The notes: generated by a model not told the origin, from the sequence alone. A stretch of 64,000 nucleotides of DNA from Prevotella sp. (GCA_017470055.1 JAFUFD010000088.1:165723-229722); one strand, 5' to 3'. Positions 1 through 8,816 are shown, numbered from the stretch's first letter. Numbers and translations: made by a program.

Positions 1-2
1 CT

Positions 3-1238
3 ACTGTTTGTTACGACTTTATTACTGGTAAGAAAATTTCTGTTATACGTCATGATTTCCAAGAAGGTCGTGATGACTCTTTATGGGCTAAGCCTTCTGG
101 TTTATACCCATGGCGTCATTATTCTAGAAATTTAAATACATTTATGGGAAAGCCCGTAGAAAGTACTTTTTCCCATAAGGGGCGCTTTTTGTGGGTCCCA
201 TATTACCGCCGATCATTTGATATTAATGCTCAAGATCCTTCCGCAGTGGCAGTGATTGATACCGAGACCAATCGAATTGTGCGCATGATGGAGACTGGTC
301 CTTTACCTAAAATGATAGCCACATCTCCGGATGGAAGCATGATAGCAATTTCTCATTGGGGTAATAATACGGTAGGACTTATAGATGTCTCGTCAGAGAA
401 CCCAAAGTTCTGGAAGCATATTATGGTGTTGGCTATTGATAAAGAACTACCTTTAAACTTCCCTCTTGACAAATCTGTTGACCGAGACAACAATTCAGGC
501 TATGCCCTTCGTGGGACTGTCTTCACTCCAGATGGGAACTTCTTATTTGTTGGTTGTATGGGTGGTGGAGGAGGCATTGCTGTTATTGATATCACCCATA
601 AAAGATATTTGGGACGTATTTTAGGTATGCTTCCTAATGTCCGCCATCTGGTGATTAGTGGCGATTATCTTTATCTCAGCATTAATGGTCGTGGTGTAAT
701 ACAACGTATTCGATGGCGTGATTTGTTGGAAAAAGCGCTCCACATGGAAGGGCATTCTGCTGTCATTAAGGGCTGGGAGTTATGTAATGTAGGTCGTGGG
801 GCTCGTACTATCTGTCTCAGCCCAGACGGTCATTATGTCTTCGCTGCTTGCAATAATGCGAGCAAGTTATATGCCGTGGATACTCGTTCTATGAAAGTCA
901 TAGCCAATATTGATGTTGACTCATATCCCGTAGGGCTTGATATTTCTGCAGATGGTCGTTATTTGATCACCACCTCTCAAGGTCGAAAAAATGGTGGTGG
1001 CAACGCTGTCGATATTTTTGAGGTAACTTATGTTGTTTCTCCCAATAGCACAGCCAATGTGAAATCACAAGAAATTGAGCAAGATAGTACCTCTATGTCC
1101 TCCTCTGCATCTTCTACAACACCACCTGGCAACCACATTCTTTTTTATGGGACTCTCCTCATAATAGTATGCCTGTTGTTAGGTGTTCTGGGGTGGCGAT
1201 TCTCTAAAAAACATAGAAAATTTACATTATTAATATAA
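3..1238 (+). CDS. YVTN-type beta-propeller protein with C-terminal membrane anchor (5' end outside window)
   Basis: The frame is open from base 3, 47 codons before the first ATG at 144, so the start lies outside the window. The visible ~411 residues carry repeated blade motifs of the type VIDTETNRIV, SPDGSMIAISHWG, TPDGNFLFVGCMGG, SPDGHYVFAACNNASKLYAVDT and SADGRYLITTS, which is the pattern of YVTN/cytochrome-d1-like beta propellers. A Ser/Thr-rich linker (about residues 300-330 counted from the ATG) leads to one hydrophobic segment and a short basic tail (FSKKHRKF), so the propeller is probably tethered to a membrane. The role is unknown; such propellers usually bind proteins. Twelve bases separate it from the next gene. 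Confidence 0.75.
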   Translation, partial: TVCYDFITGKKISVIRHDFQEGRDDSLWAKPSGLYPWRHYSRNLNTFMGKPVESTFSHKGRFLWVPYYRRSFDINAQDPSAVAVIDTETNRIVRMMETGPLPKMIATSPDGSMIAISHWGNNTVGLIDVSSENPKFWKHIMVLAIDKELPLNFPLDKSVDRDNNSGYALRGTVFTPDGNFLFVGCMGGGGGIAVIDITHKRYLGRILGMLPNVRHLVISGDYLYLSINGRGVIQRIRWRDLLEKALHMEGHSAVIKGWELCNVGRGARTICLSPDGHYVFAACNNASKLYAVDTRSMKVIANIDVDSYPVGLDISADGRYLITTSQGRKNGGGNAVDIFEVTYVVSPNSTANVKSQEIEQDSTSMSSSASSTTPPGNHILFYGTLLIIVCLLLGVLGWRFSKKHRKFTLLI

Positions 1239-1250
1239 ATAAAATTAAGT

Positions 1251-1790
1251 ATGAAAAAGTTATTATTCGCTGCAGTGGTAATGCTGTTTGCCACCAACAT
1301 GAGTGCCCAACAGTTGAACGACCTTATTTCATTCTCCGATATTCTCAAGACGAATGGCGATTTTGGGACATTGGTGAAGACTCATGGTTTCAAACAAGCC
1401 GAACTCTTTAGTGGACGTGGGGCTGGATATTTTGTATATTATAAAAATTGCGTCAAGAAAAAAGATAATGACCATCCTTACTACAAAGGACTCACTGTTA
1501 TTCCTGCCGGCATAATCTCTATCGTTCCTTTTGGTAAAGGAACCTCTATTCGCATAACGGAAAACCCTCCTACACGCTATGGAGCAACAGTAGAAATAGA
1601 AGTATTCAATGCAAAAGCCTTTGCTCAACTGAAAGAAGATTTTTTACGCCATGCCAAGTTGGTAGGTAAGTATTACCAGTTTAAGTGGGCGAATGGAGAG
1701 ATTGTAAAGGAAGTCTCATTGAGTGAATACGAAAATGGGAAAGGAGGCTATATTCAATGGACTATCCCTTTCGATGAAATTTTTAATTAA
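1251..1790 (+). CDS. Secreted protein of unknown function
   Basis: This 179-residue protein begins with a clear signal peptide (MKKLLFAAVVMLFATNMSAQ, cleavage likely after the alanine of SAQ). The mature part has no motif I recognise. Its order (a short 'SFSDIL' start, a strand-rich centre, then a 'VEIEVFNAKAFAQLKEDF' helix) loosely resembles the N-terminal part of the next protein (there 'LSYENFLILYES' and 'LTLHIFDEADYKKFI'), so the two may share a domain; this is inference. It sits 12 bases after the beta-propeller gene and 39 before the LRR gene, probably one operon. Function not assigned. Confidence 0.7.
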   Translation: MKKLLFAAVVMLFATNMSAQQLNDLISFSDILKTNGDFGTLVKTHGFKQAELFSGRGAGYFVYYKNCVKKKDNDHPYYKGLTVIPAGIISIVPFGKGTSIRITENPPTRYGATVEIEVFNAKAFAQLKEDFLRHAKLVGKYYQFKWANGEIVKEVSLSEYENGKGGYIQWTIPFDEIFN

Positions 1791-1829
1791 AAGAATTATG
1801 ACCGAAACCCTTTTCAAAAAACTATTTAT

Positions 1830-3731
1830 ATGAAGAAATATATATTGACAACCATGGTGTTCTGTATGTTTTCCGTGCAGAATACCCTTGCACAGGCAGA
1901 GAGCCAGATTCTTTCCTATGAGAATTTTCTGATATTGTATGAATCCATGAACCGAGGCAACGAATATAAACTGCCGCCAGAAAGCATGATGACAAAATTT
2001 GGACTCACCGTGAAGGAATGGACAAATCCTCAATATTATTACGAAACGACGAAAATTGTCGGCAGAAACATTGGATTTGACTCGAACAGATACCCTAAGG
2101 CTACAGGCGACCACGCATGGTGTTTCTGTTTGGAGACAGGAGAGATGAGGCCAACCCTTACCTTGCATATCTTCGATGAGGCTGACTATAAAAAGTTTAT
2201 AGCCAGTGCAGAGGAATATGGGCTGTTGGAGGTGTTGGTTCCTAACGACTACTACGAGGAAGGCTATAGTGATCCAGCCGATGCGTTTGAAAAGACCATC
2301 TATGCCGCTCAAAAACCAATAAAGGGAAAAGTAACCAGTGTTAATTATAATGAACGTTTGCAGTACAAGGCTATCGGTCCGTTCGTCTATAATGCAACTG
2401 AACCAGGTAAGATTGAACTGGGAAACGGTGGACTTGACCACGTATACAATGCGGAAGAGACTATGTCGGACAATTCGGATGCGACCAATATCGCAAATGT
2501 CGAATTATTAGATGGGTATACGAATCTCACAGATGTTTATATTCAAGGAGTACAACAATATTCGTCCCCAAACCATCCTTGGATAAACTATCAAGAAGTG
2601 ACGGACATTAGCAAAGTGTTTGACGGGGTGGACAACTACTACTTGATAGGAAAGCAGAGAGACGCAGAAATAGATGCGGAATGGCATTTCCATTATTTCC
2701 CAAAAACGAAGAATTTAATTGTTACTCATTTTGAAGTTAAGTATGGCAATAGTGCCTTTCTGACAATTCCTATGCAAATAACATTCTATGGTAAAGCGTA
2801 CAAAGTCAATAAGATACAATTGCTTTGGGAATCATCTACAAGCCCTTACGAATTTTGTCTGTTAAAGAACATAGACGAATTATGTGAACGTGCATTTTCC
2901 CATAAGCGTGATTTAAAACGTATAAACATTCCTTCTTCTGTCAAGCGAATCGGTCGCCAAGCATTTTATTTGTGCGAAAATCTGGAAAGTATCACTATAC
3001 CTCAAAGTGTAGAAAGTATCGGTGATGAAGTCTTTTTCAAATGTTATAATCTTAAAAATGTTATATGGCCTGCAAGTCTGAAAACAATACCTCGAGAGTG
3101 TTTTTTTAGATGTAAAAGTCTTGAGTCTTTCAATGTACCAGATGGTGTCGATAGCATCTGTTCTGAGTCCTTTGCACATTGTGAGAGCCTAACACAATTT
3201 AAAATTCCTGCATCGGTGACGTATATTGGAAATATCTTTGGAGGTGCTTACAACGAAAATCTTACTGTTTATGTCGATGAACATTGCAAAGCAGATTTAA
3301 AGCCTATAAGTTATGTGCATATTGTACGAATGGTTGCTTATGAAGGCTCTTTAACTACAGAAGATGGATTGGATGAGTATAATCAGATGGTAGAAGAAAT
3401 CAAAAAGATGACCATATTATACAAAAAGTTATATTATTTGTACATGGATAGGGCGGATAAAGAGGGGGTCTTTCCACCCACAAAACAGTATGAAGGACTT
3501 CAAGATAAACTTAAAAAAGCAAAGCGGTGGGCAAAAGATCACCATAGAGAAGATCTTGCTAAATTGTGTGCATCTGATATCAAGCAGTTGAGAAAATATA
3601 ACTGTTCTTCTACTGACATGAATAGTCTGAGAATGAATAGTTCATCAACGCAAGAAACATCTTCTTCGCCTTCTTCACAGAAAAATAAGGAAGCTGCACG
3701 GAAAGCAGTAAAGTCGCTTTTTAAGTGGTAA
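1830..3731 (+). CDS. Secreted BspA-like leucine-rich-repeat protein
   Basis: 633 residues. A signal peptide (MKKYILTTMVFCMFSVQNTL, cleaved near AQA) is followed by a ~320-residue N-terminal region of unknown fold. About residues 346-485 carry BspA/TpLRR-type (LRR_5) repeats: LKRINIPSSVKRIGRQAF, LESITIPQSVESIGDEVF, LKNVIWPASLKTIPRECF, LESFNVPDGVDSICSESF, LTQFKIPASVTYIG. A charged helical stretch (about 505-600) and a Ser-rich tail follow. No C-terminal sorting signal of the YDLNGRRV type is seen. Proteins of this type are cell-surface or periplasmic and often bind host or other proteins; the ligand here is unknown. AT-rich base use, unlike the core genes after 10.6 kb. Confidence 0.8.
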   Translation: MKKYILTTMVFCMFSVQNTLAQAESQILSYENFLILYESMNRGNEYKLPPESMMTKFGLTVKEWTNPQYYYETTKIVGRNIGFDSNRYPKATGDHAWCFCLETGEMRPTLTLHIFDEADYKKFIASAEEYGLLEVLVPNDYYEEGYSDPADAFEKTIYAAQKPIKGKVTSVNYNERLQYKAIGPFVYNATEPGKIELGNGGLDHVYNAEETMSDNSDATNIANVELLDGYTNLTDVYIQGVQQYSSPNHPWINYQEVTDISKVFDGVDNYYLIGKQRDAEIDAEWHFHYFPKTKNLIVTHFEVKYGNSAFLTIPMQITFYGKAYKVNKIQLLWESSTSPYEFCLLKNIDELCERAFSHKRDLKRINIPSSVKRIGRQAFYLCENLESITIPQSVESIGDEVFFKCYNLKNVIWPASLKTIPRECFFRCKSLESFNVPDGVDSICSESFAHCESLTQFKIPASVTYIGNIFGGAYNENLTVYVDEHCKADLKPISYVHIVRMVAYEGSLTTEDGLDEYNQMVEEIKKMTILYKKLYYLYMDRADKEGVFPPTKQYEGLQDKLKKAKRWAKDHHREDLAKLCASDIKQLRKYNCSSTDMNSLRMNSSSTQETSSSPSSQKNKEAARKAVKSLFKW

Positions 3732-3751
3732 AATTATAAAATATATAGAAT

Positions 3752-4567
3752 ATGTTTTGCAAAAAGTGTGGAACCGAACAGCGTGAGGGGCATAAGTTCT
3801 GCCCCAAATGTGGGACTCCTTATCCTATAGAAGAGGATAAAAAGGAGCAGGATGAAAAAGTAGTGACATCTGTTGAGACCTCTAAGCAAATTGAGGATTA
3901 TAATAATTCTATGCAGGTAATTAAGTCAAAAGTTCAGTCTACTGATGACAAAAATGAAATCCAAACACATACTCCTGGAGGGAGAATAGAGGAGGCCTCA
4001 TCGATATCTGAATCAATTATAAAGAAAACGAATACTCTTGTAAAGATTGCATTAGCAGTTGGTGCATTTCTTTTTCTTTCCCCATTCTTTATTACGGGAT
4101 TTGGGTTTAATTGGTTTTGGTATCTTGTCATACTCGGCATAGGAGTTACAATGCTCATGTTATTCGGAACATTCGATACTGACGACTACGAGTTTGCAAG
4201 AAAAACATTAGTTGGACTTGGTATAGCAGGAGCATTCATGTTTGTATGGGGTCCCTTGAATCCAAGTTACGAGAGTGGTAATTCTAATAGTTTTTCAAGT
4301 TCAGATAGTTATAATTCGAGGGGCTCAAAGTCACTCTCAACTATTAGTGAGGATGAAGCAAAGAGAATGGTGTCAGCATACTTAAAGAGGCTGTATCCTT
4401 CGTATCAACCTTTGGAGTGGTCGGGAATTGGTTATAATGAGCATCGTAATTATTGGTATATGACTCATTATTTTTCTCGGGGTTATTGTAGATCAGAATT
4501 AATCTTTTGGGTTTATCCTGACCGTGTATCTCCTTTGAGTGATTTACCCCCTAACGATTGTGAATGA
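3752..4567 (+). CDS. Zinc-ribbon membrane protein
   Basis: 271 residues. The N-terminus is a zinc ribbon with paired cysteines C3-x2-C6 and C17-x2-C20 (CKKCGTEQREGHKFCPKCGT). After a charged linker there are two or three hydrophobic segments between about residues 92 and 170 (VKIALAVGAFLFLSPFFI, WFWYLVILGIGVTMLMLFG, LVGLGIAGAFMFVWG). A Ser-rich linker leads to a ~75-residue C-terminal domain with many aromatic residues (YNEHRNYWYMTHYFSRGYC) that I do not recognise. The zinc-ribbon-plus-membrane layout recurs in the gene at 5923, with the nuclease-like gene between them. Function unknown. Confidence 0.75.
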   Translation: MFCKKCGTEQREGHKFCPKCGTPYPIEEDKKEQDEKVVTSVETSKQIEDYNNSMQVIKSKVQSTDDKNEIQTHTPGGRIEEASSISESIIKKTNTLVKIALAVGAFLFLSPFFITGFGFNWFWYLVILGIGVTMLMLFGTFDTDDYEFARKTLVGLGIAGAFMFVWGPLNPSYESGNSNSFSSSDSYNSRGSKSLSTISEDEAKRMVSAYLKRLYPSYQPLEWSGIGYNEHRNYWYMTHYFSRGYCRSELIFWVYPDRVSPLSDLPPNDCE

Positions 4568-4610
4568 GATGGAGTGACGCTGAGTACCCCCTAACTAGAA
4601 AATAGAGAAG

Positions 4611-5876
4611 ATGAAAAAGGAAGTAGAACTAAAAGACCATATTGTGAGACAGTTTGCAGAATACGCTGATATTGAAGTATGTCCAGAACCTAATCCATTC
4701 CATGTGTGTGGTATGTCTGCTTTATTTCCAGATATTACAGTGGAGTTTGGAGGTGAAGTGTTTGCAATTATTGAGTTGAAGGTGTCTCCTACTTCTATGG
4801 ATGAGTTAAAAGAGAGGCTAAAAGTATATTTTGATGTCTTTAACAAAGCAGGAAAGAACTTATCTTTTTATGCAGTTGTTAATGGACTATACTATTATTA
4901 TGATGGAAAAAAGATTCGGAGCAATAAAGAAAGTGTTGTCCTTGAGCGGCTTAGTCGATCTATTGCGAAAACAGCGAAAAGTGGTTCTGAGTATGTGAAG
5001 CCGATAGAGAATGTTGTTACAGGCAAAAAGGAGTGGGGCAGATATGCCGAGGTGTTAGTACACCATCTCAAGACTGGAAAGAATTTAAAACGTCATGGTC
5101 GCTATTTGTTTTTAGGAAGAAAAGCGGAGATGGCACTTATGCAGGATCTTTTGATGTTGGAAAAGAATACAAATGCCTTGAATTCATTTTGCAGATTCTC
5201 CTCGACAAAGACTGTACTGACATCACTTTACAATCAGTCTTTTCGGCTATACGCTCCAGAGGCGATGAATGATGAATATGAGACAAAAGTTATTCAAGAC
5301 TATCACGCTTTGAGAGAGACCCCAAAGTACATTAGCGAATATGCTAATAAAGGTTACGTCATGTGCTTCACGGAAAAAGAAAGAATGGACAAGTTGTTCA
5401 ATTGGCACATGTATGGAGACCAAGGAAAGGGTATCTGCATGAACGTGAAAAGGAAGCAGGACTTTTCCAATGAAAAAGACTTCATTGCTCCTGTAGTTTA
5501 TATCAAGAAAGGAAAAAATGACAAGGATTCCCTATTGAGTTTTTTAGATGGACTGATGTCTATAGAGATTGCCGACGGTCTTATGTTTACTTTCCGCTTA
5601 TGGCATTACTGGAAATACTTTTTCAAATACGATTTTTATAAGGAGGAGAACGAAATACGTTGGTTGCATATATCGCCCTCGCCAAAAGAGAAAACGGAAT
5701 GGTCTGATTTTACTCAAAGTGTTGTTCACTATATAGAGAAAGATATTGACCAATTGCCTTTTACTATTACTCATTTGACACTTGGTCCCAAATGTTCTTG
5801 TACAAAAGCGGTAGTAGCCAAATTGTTAAGTGAGCCGATAAAGGTTGAAAAGTCACAGATAGTCGGCTATCGGTAG
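4611..5876 (+). CDS. PD-(D/E)xK-like domain fused to DUF2971
   Basis: 421 residues, no signal peptide, so probably cytoplasmic. The N-terminal ~130 residues look like a restriction-type nuclease fold: P40-D41 (FPDITVEFGGEV) is followed by E55-L56-K57 (IIELKV), the spacing of a PD-(D/E)xK core, with acidic residues in the first helix. From about residue 190 to the end the pattern is that of DUF2971: FCRFSSTKTVLTSLYNQSFR, 'APEAMNDEYE', 'YVMCFTEKERMDKLFNWHMY', 'GKGICM' and 'ITHLTLGPKC'. DUF2971 has no established activity that I can name. The fusion and its flanking zinc-ribbon membrane proteins suggest a small accessory or defence-like cassette; that part is inference. Confidence 0.7.
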   Translation: MKKEVELKDHIVRQFAEYADIEVCPEPNPFHVCGMSALFPDITVEFGGEVFAIIELKVSPTSMDELKERLKVYFDVFNKAGKNLSFYAVVNGLYYYYDGKKIRSNKESVVLERLSRSIAKTAKSGSEYVKPIENVVTGKKEWGRYAEVLVHHLKTGKNLKRHGRYLFLGRKAEMALMQDLLMLEKNTNALNSFCRFSSTKTVLTSLYNQSFRLYAPEAMNDEYETKVIQDYHALRETPKYISEYANKGYVMCFTEKERMDKLFNWHMYGDQGKGICMNVKRKQDFSNEKDFIAPVVYIKKGKNDKDSLLSFLDGLMSIEIADGLMFTFRLWHYWKYFFKYDFYKEENEIRWLHISPSPKEKTEWSDFTQSVVHYIEKDIDQLPFTITHLTLGPKCSCTKAVVAKLLSEPIKVEKSQIVGYR

Positions 5877-5922
5877 TCAAAAATATATTGAGGTTGGATC
5901 CAAATATTAAAAACTATAGGAA

Positions 5923-7086
5923 ATGAAAAGATGTCAAAAATGTGGGATGGAAATTGATAGCGATGCTCTATTCTGTCCAGAATGCGGAAGCAAACAAGAG
6001 ATTCAGAGAACATGTGTTAATTGTGGAGAAGTGATAGAGGACGATAGTGACTTCTGTCCTTATTGCGGAACCCGTCAAGAAGCAGAGAGCCAAACATATT
6101 CTGATTCTAAAGCAACGTCTCCTATTGTGGAGGATACCGCTATAGATTCCAAGGAAGAAGAAACACCGATATATGACGATGAGAGTAGTCAACAATTAAG
6201 GAAATGGTTATGGATTATAGTTGCGGTAGTTCTTATAGGAATAATTGGCGGTTCTTATTATTGGCATACCCAAAGAAGTGTAGCGTCAGATAATGCAAAT
6301 GATTCAATATCTGTTGCGATAGATTCGCCCAATGACAGCGAAGTGCAAATACCTTCCGTTCAACGTATAGGTATTATGTTCGATGACATGAGTGAAGGCA
6401 AGAAGTCTGTCTTAACAGATTATGGTTTTACTTTGATTGACACAAAAACCAAAAAGGAAACAGAAATTGAAGATGAGAACGAATATGAATATACAATCAC
6501 CAAAGAAGTGTATAAACTCCCAACGAATAATTCCACATCCTTTATAGTAACTTATATATCTGCAAAGAATCATGGGGATCCAAGTATGACAATAGAATGT
6601 GACAGAAGGACTTGGAATGCAAAGAAAGAGGAAGCGGAAACAACACTGAAAGTTTTTATTGGAAACTCTTATTGGATATCTAATGGTAGTTTTATTGATT
6701 TCTCTGATCATGATAAGATATCAATAACAACAGAATGTAGTATCTCTTGGCCGTCTGAAGAAAACAGAAGAAATGTTGAAAATGAAACAAATACTTCTTA
6801 TCGCCTTAGTGGGACGGTTTCAACATATCCCATTACCATGTATATTGAAATCAATGGAACACAAGTCACAGGCTACTATTATTATGATCGGCAATATGAA
6901 AAGGTAGGTGATGGGGCAAAACTTAACTTGTCTGGAACAAATAATAATGGACAACTTGACATAAACGAGACTGATGCTAATGGAACACCTACAGGACATT
7001 TCCTAGGAACATTGAGCAATGATGTTTTTAGAGGAGAGTTTATAAACACGAAAGGCAATCGAATGCCATTTGAAATGTCAAGGTGA
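5923..7086 (+). CDS. Double zinc-ribbon, single-pass membrane protein
   Basis: 387 residues. Two zinc ribbons in tandem: C4/C7 with C18/C21 and C31/C34 with C45/C48. An acidic linker leads to one transmembrane segment at about residues 91-111 (WLWIIVAVVLIGIIGGSYYW). The remaining ~275 residues should lie outside the cytoplasm if the ribbons are inside; they include a Thr/Asn-rich beta-strand region and a C-terminal half (about 295-387) of the form 'YRLSGTVSTYPITMYIEING ... GYYYYD ... LSGT ... GHFLGTLSNDVFRGEF', which resembles small lipocalin/beta-barrel-like modules. Paralogue-like in layout to the gene at 3752. The stop is 3 bases before the amidase gene, so the two are translated from one message. 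Confidence 0.75.
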   Translation: MKRCQKCGMEIDSDALFCPECGSKQEIQRTCVNCGEVIEDDSDFCPYCGTRQEAESQTYSDSKATSPIVEDTAIDSKEEETPIYDDESSQQLRKWLWIIVAVVLIGIIGGSYYWHTQRSVASDNANDSISVAIDSPNDSEVQIPSVQRIGIMFDDMSEGKKSVLTDYGFTLIDTKTKKETEIEDENEYEYTITKEVYKLPTNNSTSFIVTYISAKNHGDPSMTIECDRRTWNAKKEEAETTLKVFIGNSYWISNGSFIDFSDHDKISITTECSISWPSEENRRNVENETNTSYRLSGTVSTYPITMYIEINGTQVTGYYYYDRQYEKVGDGAKLNLSGTNNNGQLDINETDANGTPTGHFLGTLSNDVFRGEFINTKGNRMPFEMSR

Positions 7087-7089
7087 AGA

Positions 7090-7794
7090 ATGAAGAAATT
7101 TGCTATATGGATCATAGTCATTCTATTCTCTGCGTCGTTCGTGTCACTGGTATTAAGCCATGCACGAGGTGAAGAGAAGGAAATGACTTATGTGGAGATG
7201 AAAGAACCGTTAACTACAGTGACAGATACTGTAGCCACTGTTCATGATACTATAACCGCAGTTAAGGCTCATGTTGGCTATCAAGAGATAGATTATCCGA
7301 CCCCCAAATTTGACAGAGATGCCGTAAATGATGTAAGAGGGGTCATCCTACATCATACTGCGGAGCCAACAGTTGATCGTTCGCTTGAAATTTTAACTAC
7401 TAGAGTGAAAAGCGTGAGTACACATGTTGTTATTGATACGAATGGAACGCGATATATTTTGGCAAAGCCAGAGAAAATAACCTATCATGCTGGGTTGTCT
7501 ATACTCGATGGAAGAGAAAACTGCAACAACTTTACAATAGGAATTGAATTCCAGGGGAACACGTTGGTTGAGCCTTTGACAGAGAACCAGATTTATAGTG
7601 CTATAGAGTATTTGAAACCCATTATCAAGAAATACGATATTCCTATAGAAAATATTGTAACCCATGAGATGGTTAGGGCTGCATATATGAAAAAGTATCC
7701 ACACAAGAAATGCAGTGGTAAGGTTGATATAACACAAAAGGAGTACATCAGGTTTATGAACGCTCTGAAGTCGAGTTTGAGCGATAGTGGTTAA
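7090..7794 (+). CDS. Membrane-anchored N-acetylmuramoyl-L-alanine amidase (Amidase_2/PGRP fold)
   Basis: 234 residues. An N-terminal hydrophobic segment (about 4-23, FAIWIIVILFSASFVSLVL) acts as signal or anchor. From about residue 75 the sequence fits the zinc amidase family related to T7 lysozyme: VRGVILHHTAEPT (first zinc histidine), STHVVIDTNGTRY, ITYHAGLS, NNFTIGIEFQGNT, NIVTHEMVRAAY and a closing HKKCSGKVDI with the zinc cysteine. It should cut the lactoyl-alanine amide bond of peptidoglycan in the periplasm. Its place next to the double-zinc-ribbon gene (3-base gap) is unusual for a housekeeping wall enzyme and could point to a lysis or effector function. Confidence 0.8.
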   Translation: MKKFAIWIIVILFSASFVSLVLSHARGEEKEMTYVEMKEPLTTVTDTVATVHDTITAVKAHVGYQEIDYPTPKFDRDAVNDVRGVILHHTAEPTVDRSLEILTTRVKSVSTHVVIDTNGTRYILAKPEKITYHAGLSILDGRENCNNFTIGIEFQGNTLVEPLTENQIYSAIEYLKPIIKKYDIPIENIVTHEMVRAAYMKKYPHKKCSGKVDITQKEYIRFMNALKSSLSDSG

Positions 7795-7854
7795 TGAGAT
7801 AGTAATAATGAAAATAAATTGGTGTGGTTTTAATAATTTATTAATAGAGATTTT

Positions 7855-8352
7855 ATGAAGAAAACAATATCCGTTAAATTACTTATTGCCTTTTATGCTT
7901 TGTTTTGTGGGTGTAATTCTCGTCAAAACTCGGCTATTGGTGTGGTTCAGACTTATGCGCAGAGCATCGTTAACATTGATTTACATGGGGCAATTTCATG
8001 TATAGAAAATGGCGAGGAAGTCTTATCCTATGTAGCAGAAGCGGCTGGTACCTCTATGTCTGACATGGAAGATATGGTGCAAATGATAAGAAGTGCCTGC
8101 GCCAACGGTCTTGGACCGCAAATGAGTTACGAAATAGTCAGCCAGAACATCAATGGCGATTATGGAACTGTTTCTGTTGCTTTTACGATAGAAATGGGTT
8201 ACGGCGAGCGTGCTGGTTCTCACACCTATACAGAGAACATACCTGTCTATCGGTATGGTGGTGTATGGTGGATTGGTGAGGGACATACGGAGGATATCAT
8301 GGAATTGTGGTCAAGGATTAAGAATATTACCGAATTTTATGGCTCGTTTTAG
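7855..8352 (+). CDS. Lipoprotein with NTF2-like (DUF4878-type) domain
   Basis: 165 residues. A lipoprotein signal (LLIAFYALFCGC, lipobox cysteine at about residue 20) is followed by a small domain of the type AIGVVQTYAQSIVNIDLHGA ... GDYGTVSVAFTIEM ... VPVYRYGGVWWIGEG. That order, a helix bearing 'A..Y...I...D...A', then strands ending in a Trp-rich edge, is typical of DUF4878/NTF2-like lipoproteins of Bacteroidota. Binding partner unknown. It is the last gene of the left + strand block; a 60-base AT-rich gap separates it from the amidase. Confidence 0.65.
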   Translation: MKKTISVKLLIAFYALFCGCNSRQNSAIGVVQTYAQSIVNIDLHGAISCIENGEEVLSYVAEAAGTSMSDMEDMVQMIRSACANGLGPQMSYEIVSQNINGDYGTVSVAFTIEMGYGERAGSHTYTENIPVYRYGGVWWIGEGHTEDIMELWSRIKNITEFYGSF

Positions 8353-8517
8353 TAAGTGGCACAATCCTAAAGCAATAATTATGAAGACTGATTATTTGAA
8401 AAAAATTGTGGCTCTGCCGAATTAACTTTAGAACATGACCAGACGGTCGCAGATTGAGAGGGAAAATATATTTTTTAAAGGTTGTCAGGTTGATAAAACA
8501 TCGAAAACCACTTCCTA

Positions 8518-8538
8518 GACAACCTTTTTGAGGTTGTC
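8518..8538. repeat. Perfect 8-bp hairpin, with a further copy of the arm upstream
   Basis: GACAACCT at 8518-8525 and AGGTTGTC at 8531-8538 pair perfectly around a 5-base loop. The same arm also occurs at 8477-8486 as AAAGGTTGTC, so the left-hand copy can form an alternative stem with 8518-8527. No T-run follows on the + strand, so a simple terminator is unlikely; on the - strand the loop supplies only a short A-run. Two mutually exclusive stems are possible. Confidence 0.6.
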
Positions 8539-8661
8539 ATATAAGGTTGCTGTTTGACGTGAGGAGACGGCTCTTTGCTTGTGGACAGGGGTATATACGC
8601 TCCTGTCCATTTTTGTTTATAACGATTCCTTACAAGATGAAAACCAAACTAACCCTGCTAT

Positions 8662-8763
8662 CCCTGCTACAGGAGGGCTGAAATGTCGATGTATAAAGGG
8701 TGGAGCCTGTAGCAGGGTTGAGACTAACCCTACTACAATGGTGCTACAGCCCTGCTACAGGAG
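8662..8763. repeat. Repeat family CCCTGCTACAGG: one direct and one inverted copy
   Basis: CCCTGCTACAGGAG occurs at 8662-8675 and again at 8750-8763. Between them the reverse complement CCTGTAGCAGGG lies at 8706-8717, giving a perfect 12-bp inverted repeat with 8750-8761. A degenerate 'CTAACCCTACTACA' copy sits in the loop (near 8723-8736). The three copies allow two competing stems. Confidence 0.65.
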
Positions 8764-8816
8764 ATGAAGCCCCAACATCCTCCCTTCGGAGGCGGCACCT
8801 GTGTATGATAAAGGCA

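Noticed and set aside
5033-5272. Frameshift inside the nuclease/DUF2971 gene
   Set aside because: A second frame is open here, but the main frame runs through from nuclease-like to DUF2971 motifs without a break, and the alternative frame has no domain-like sequence.
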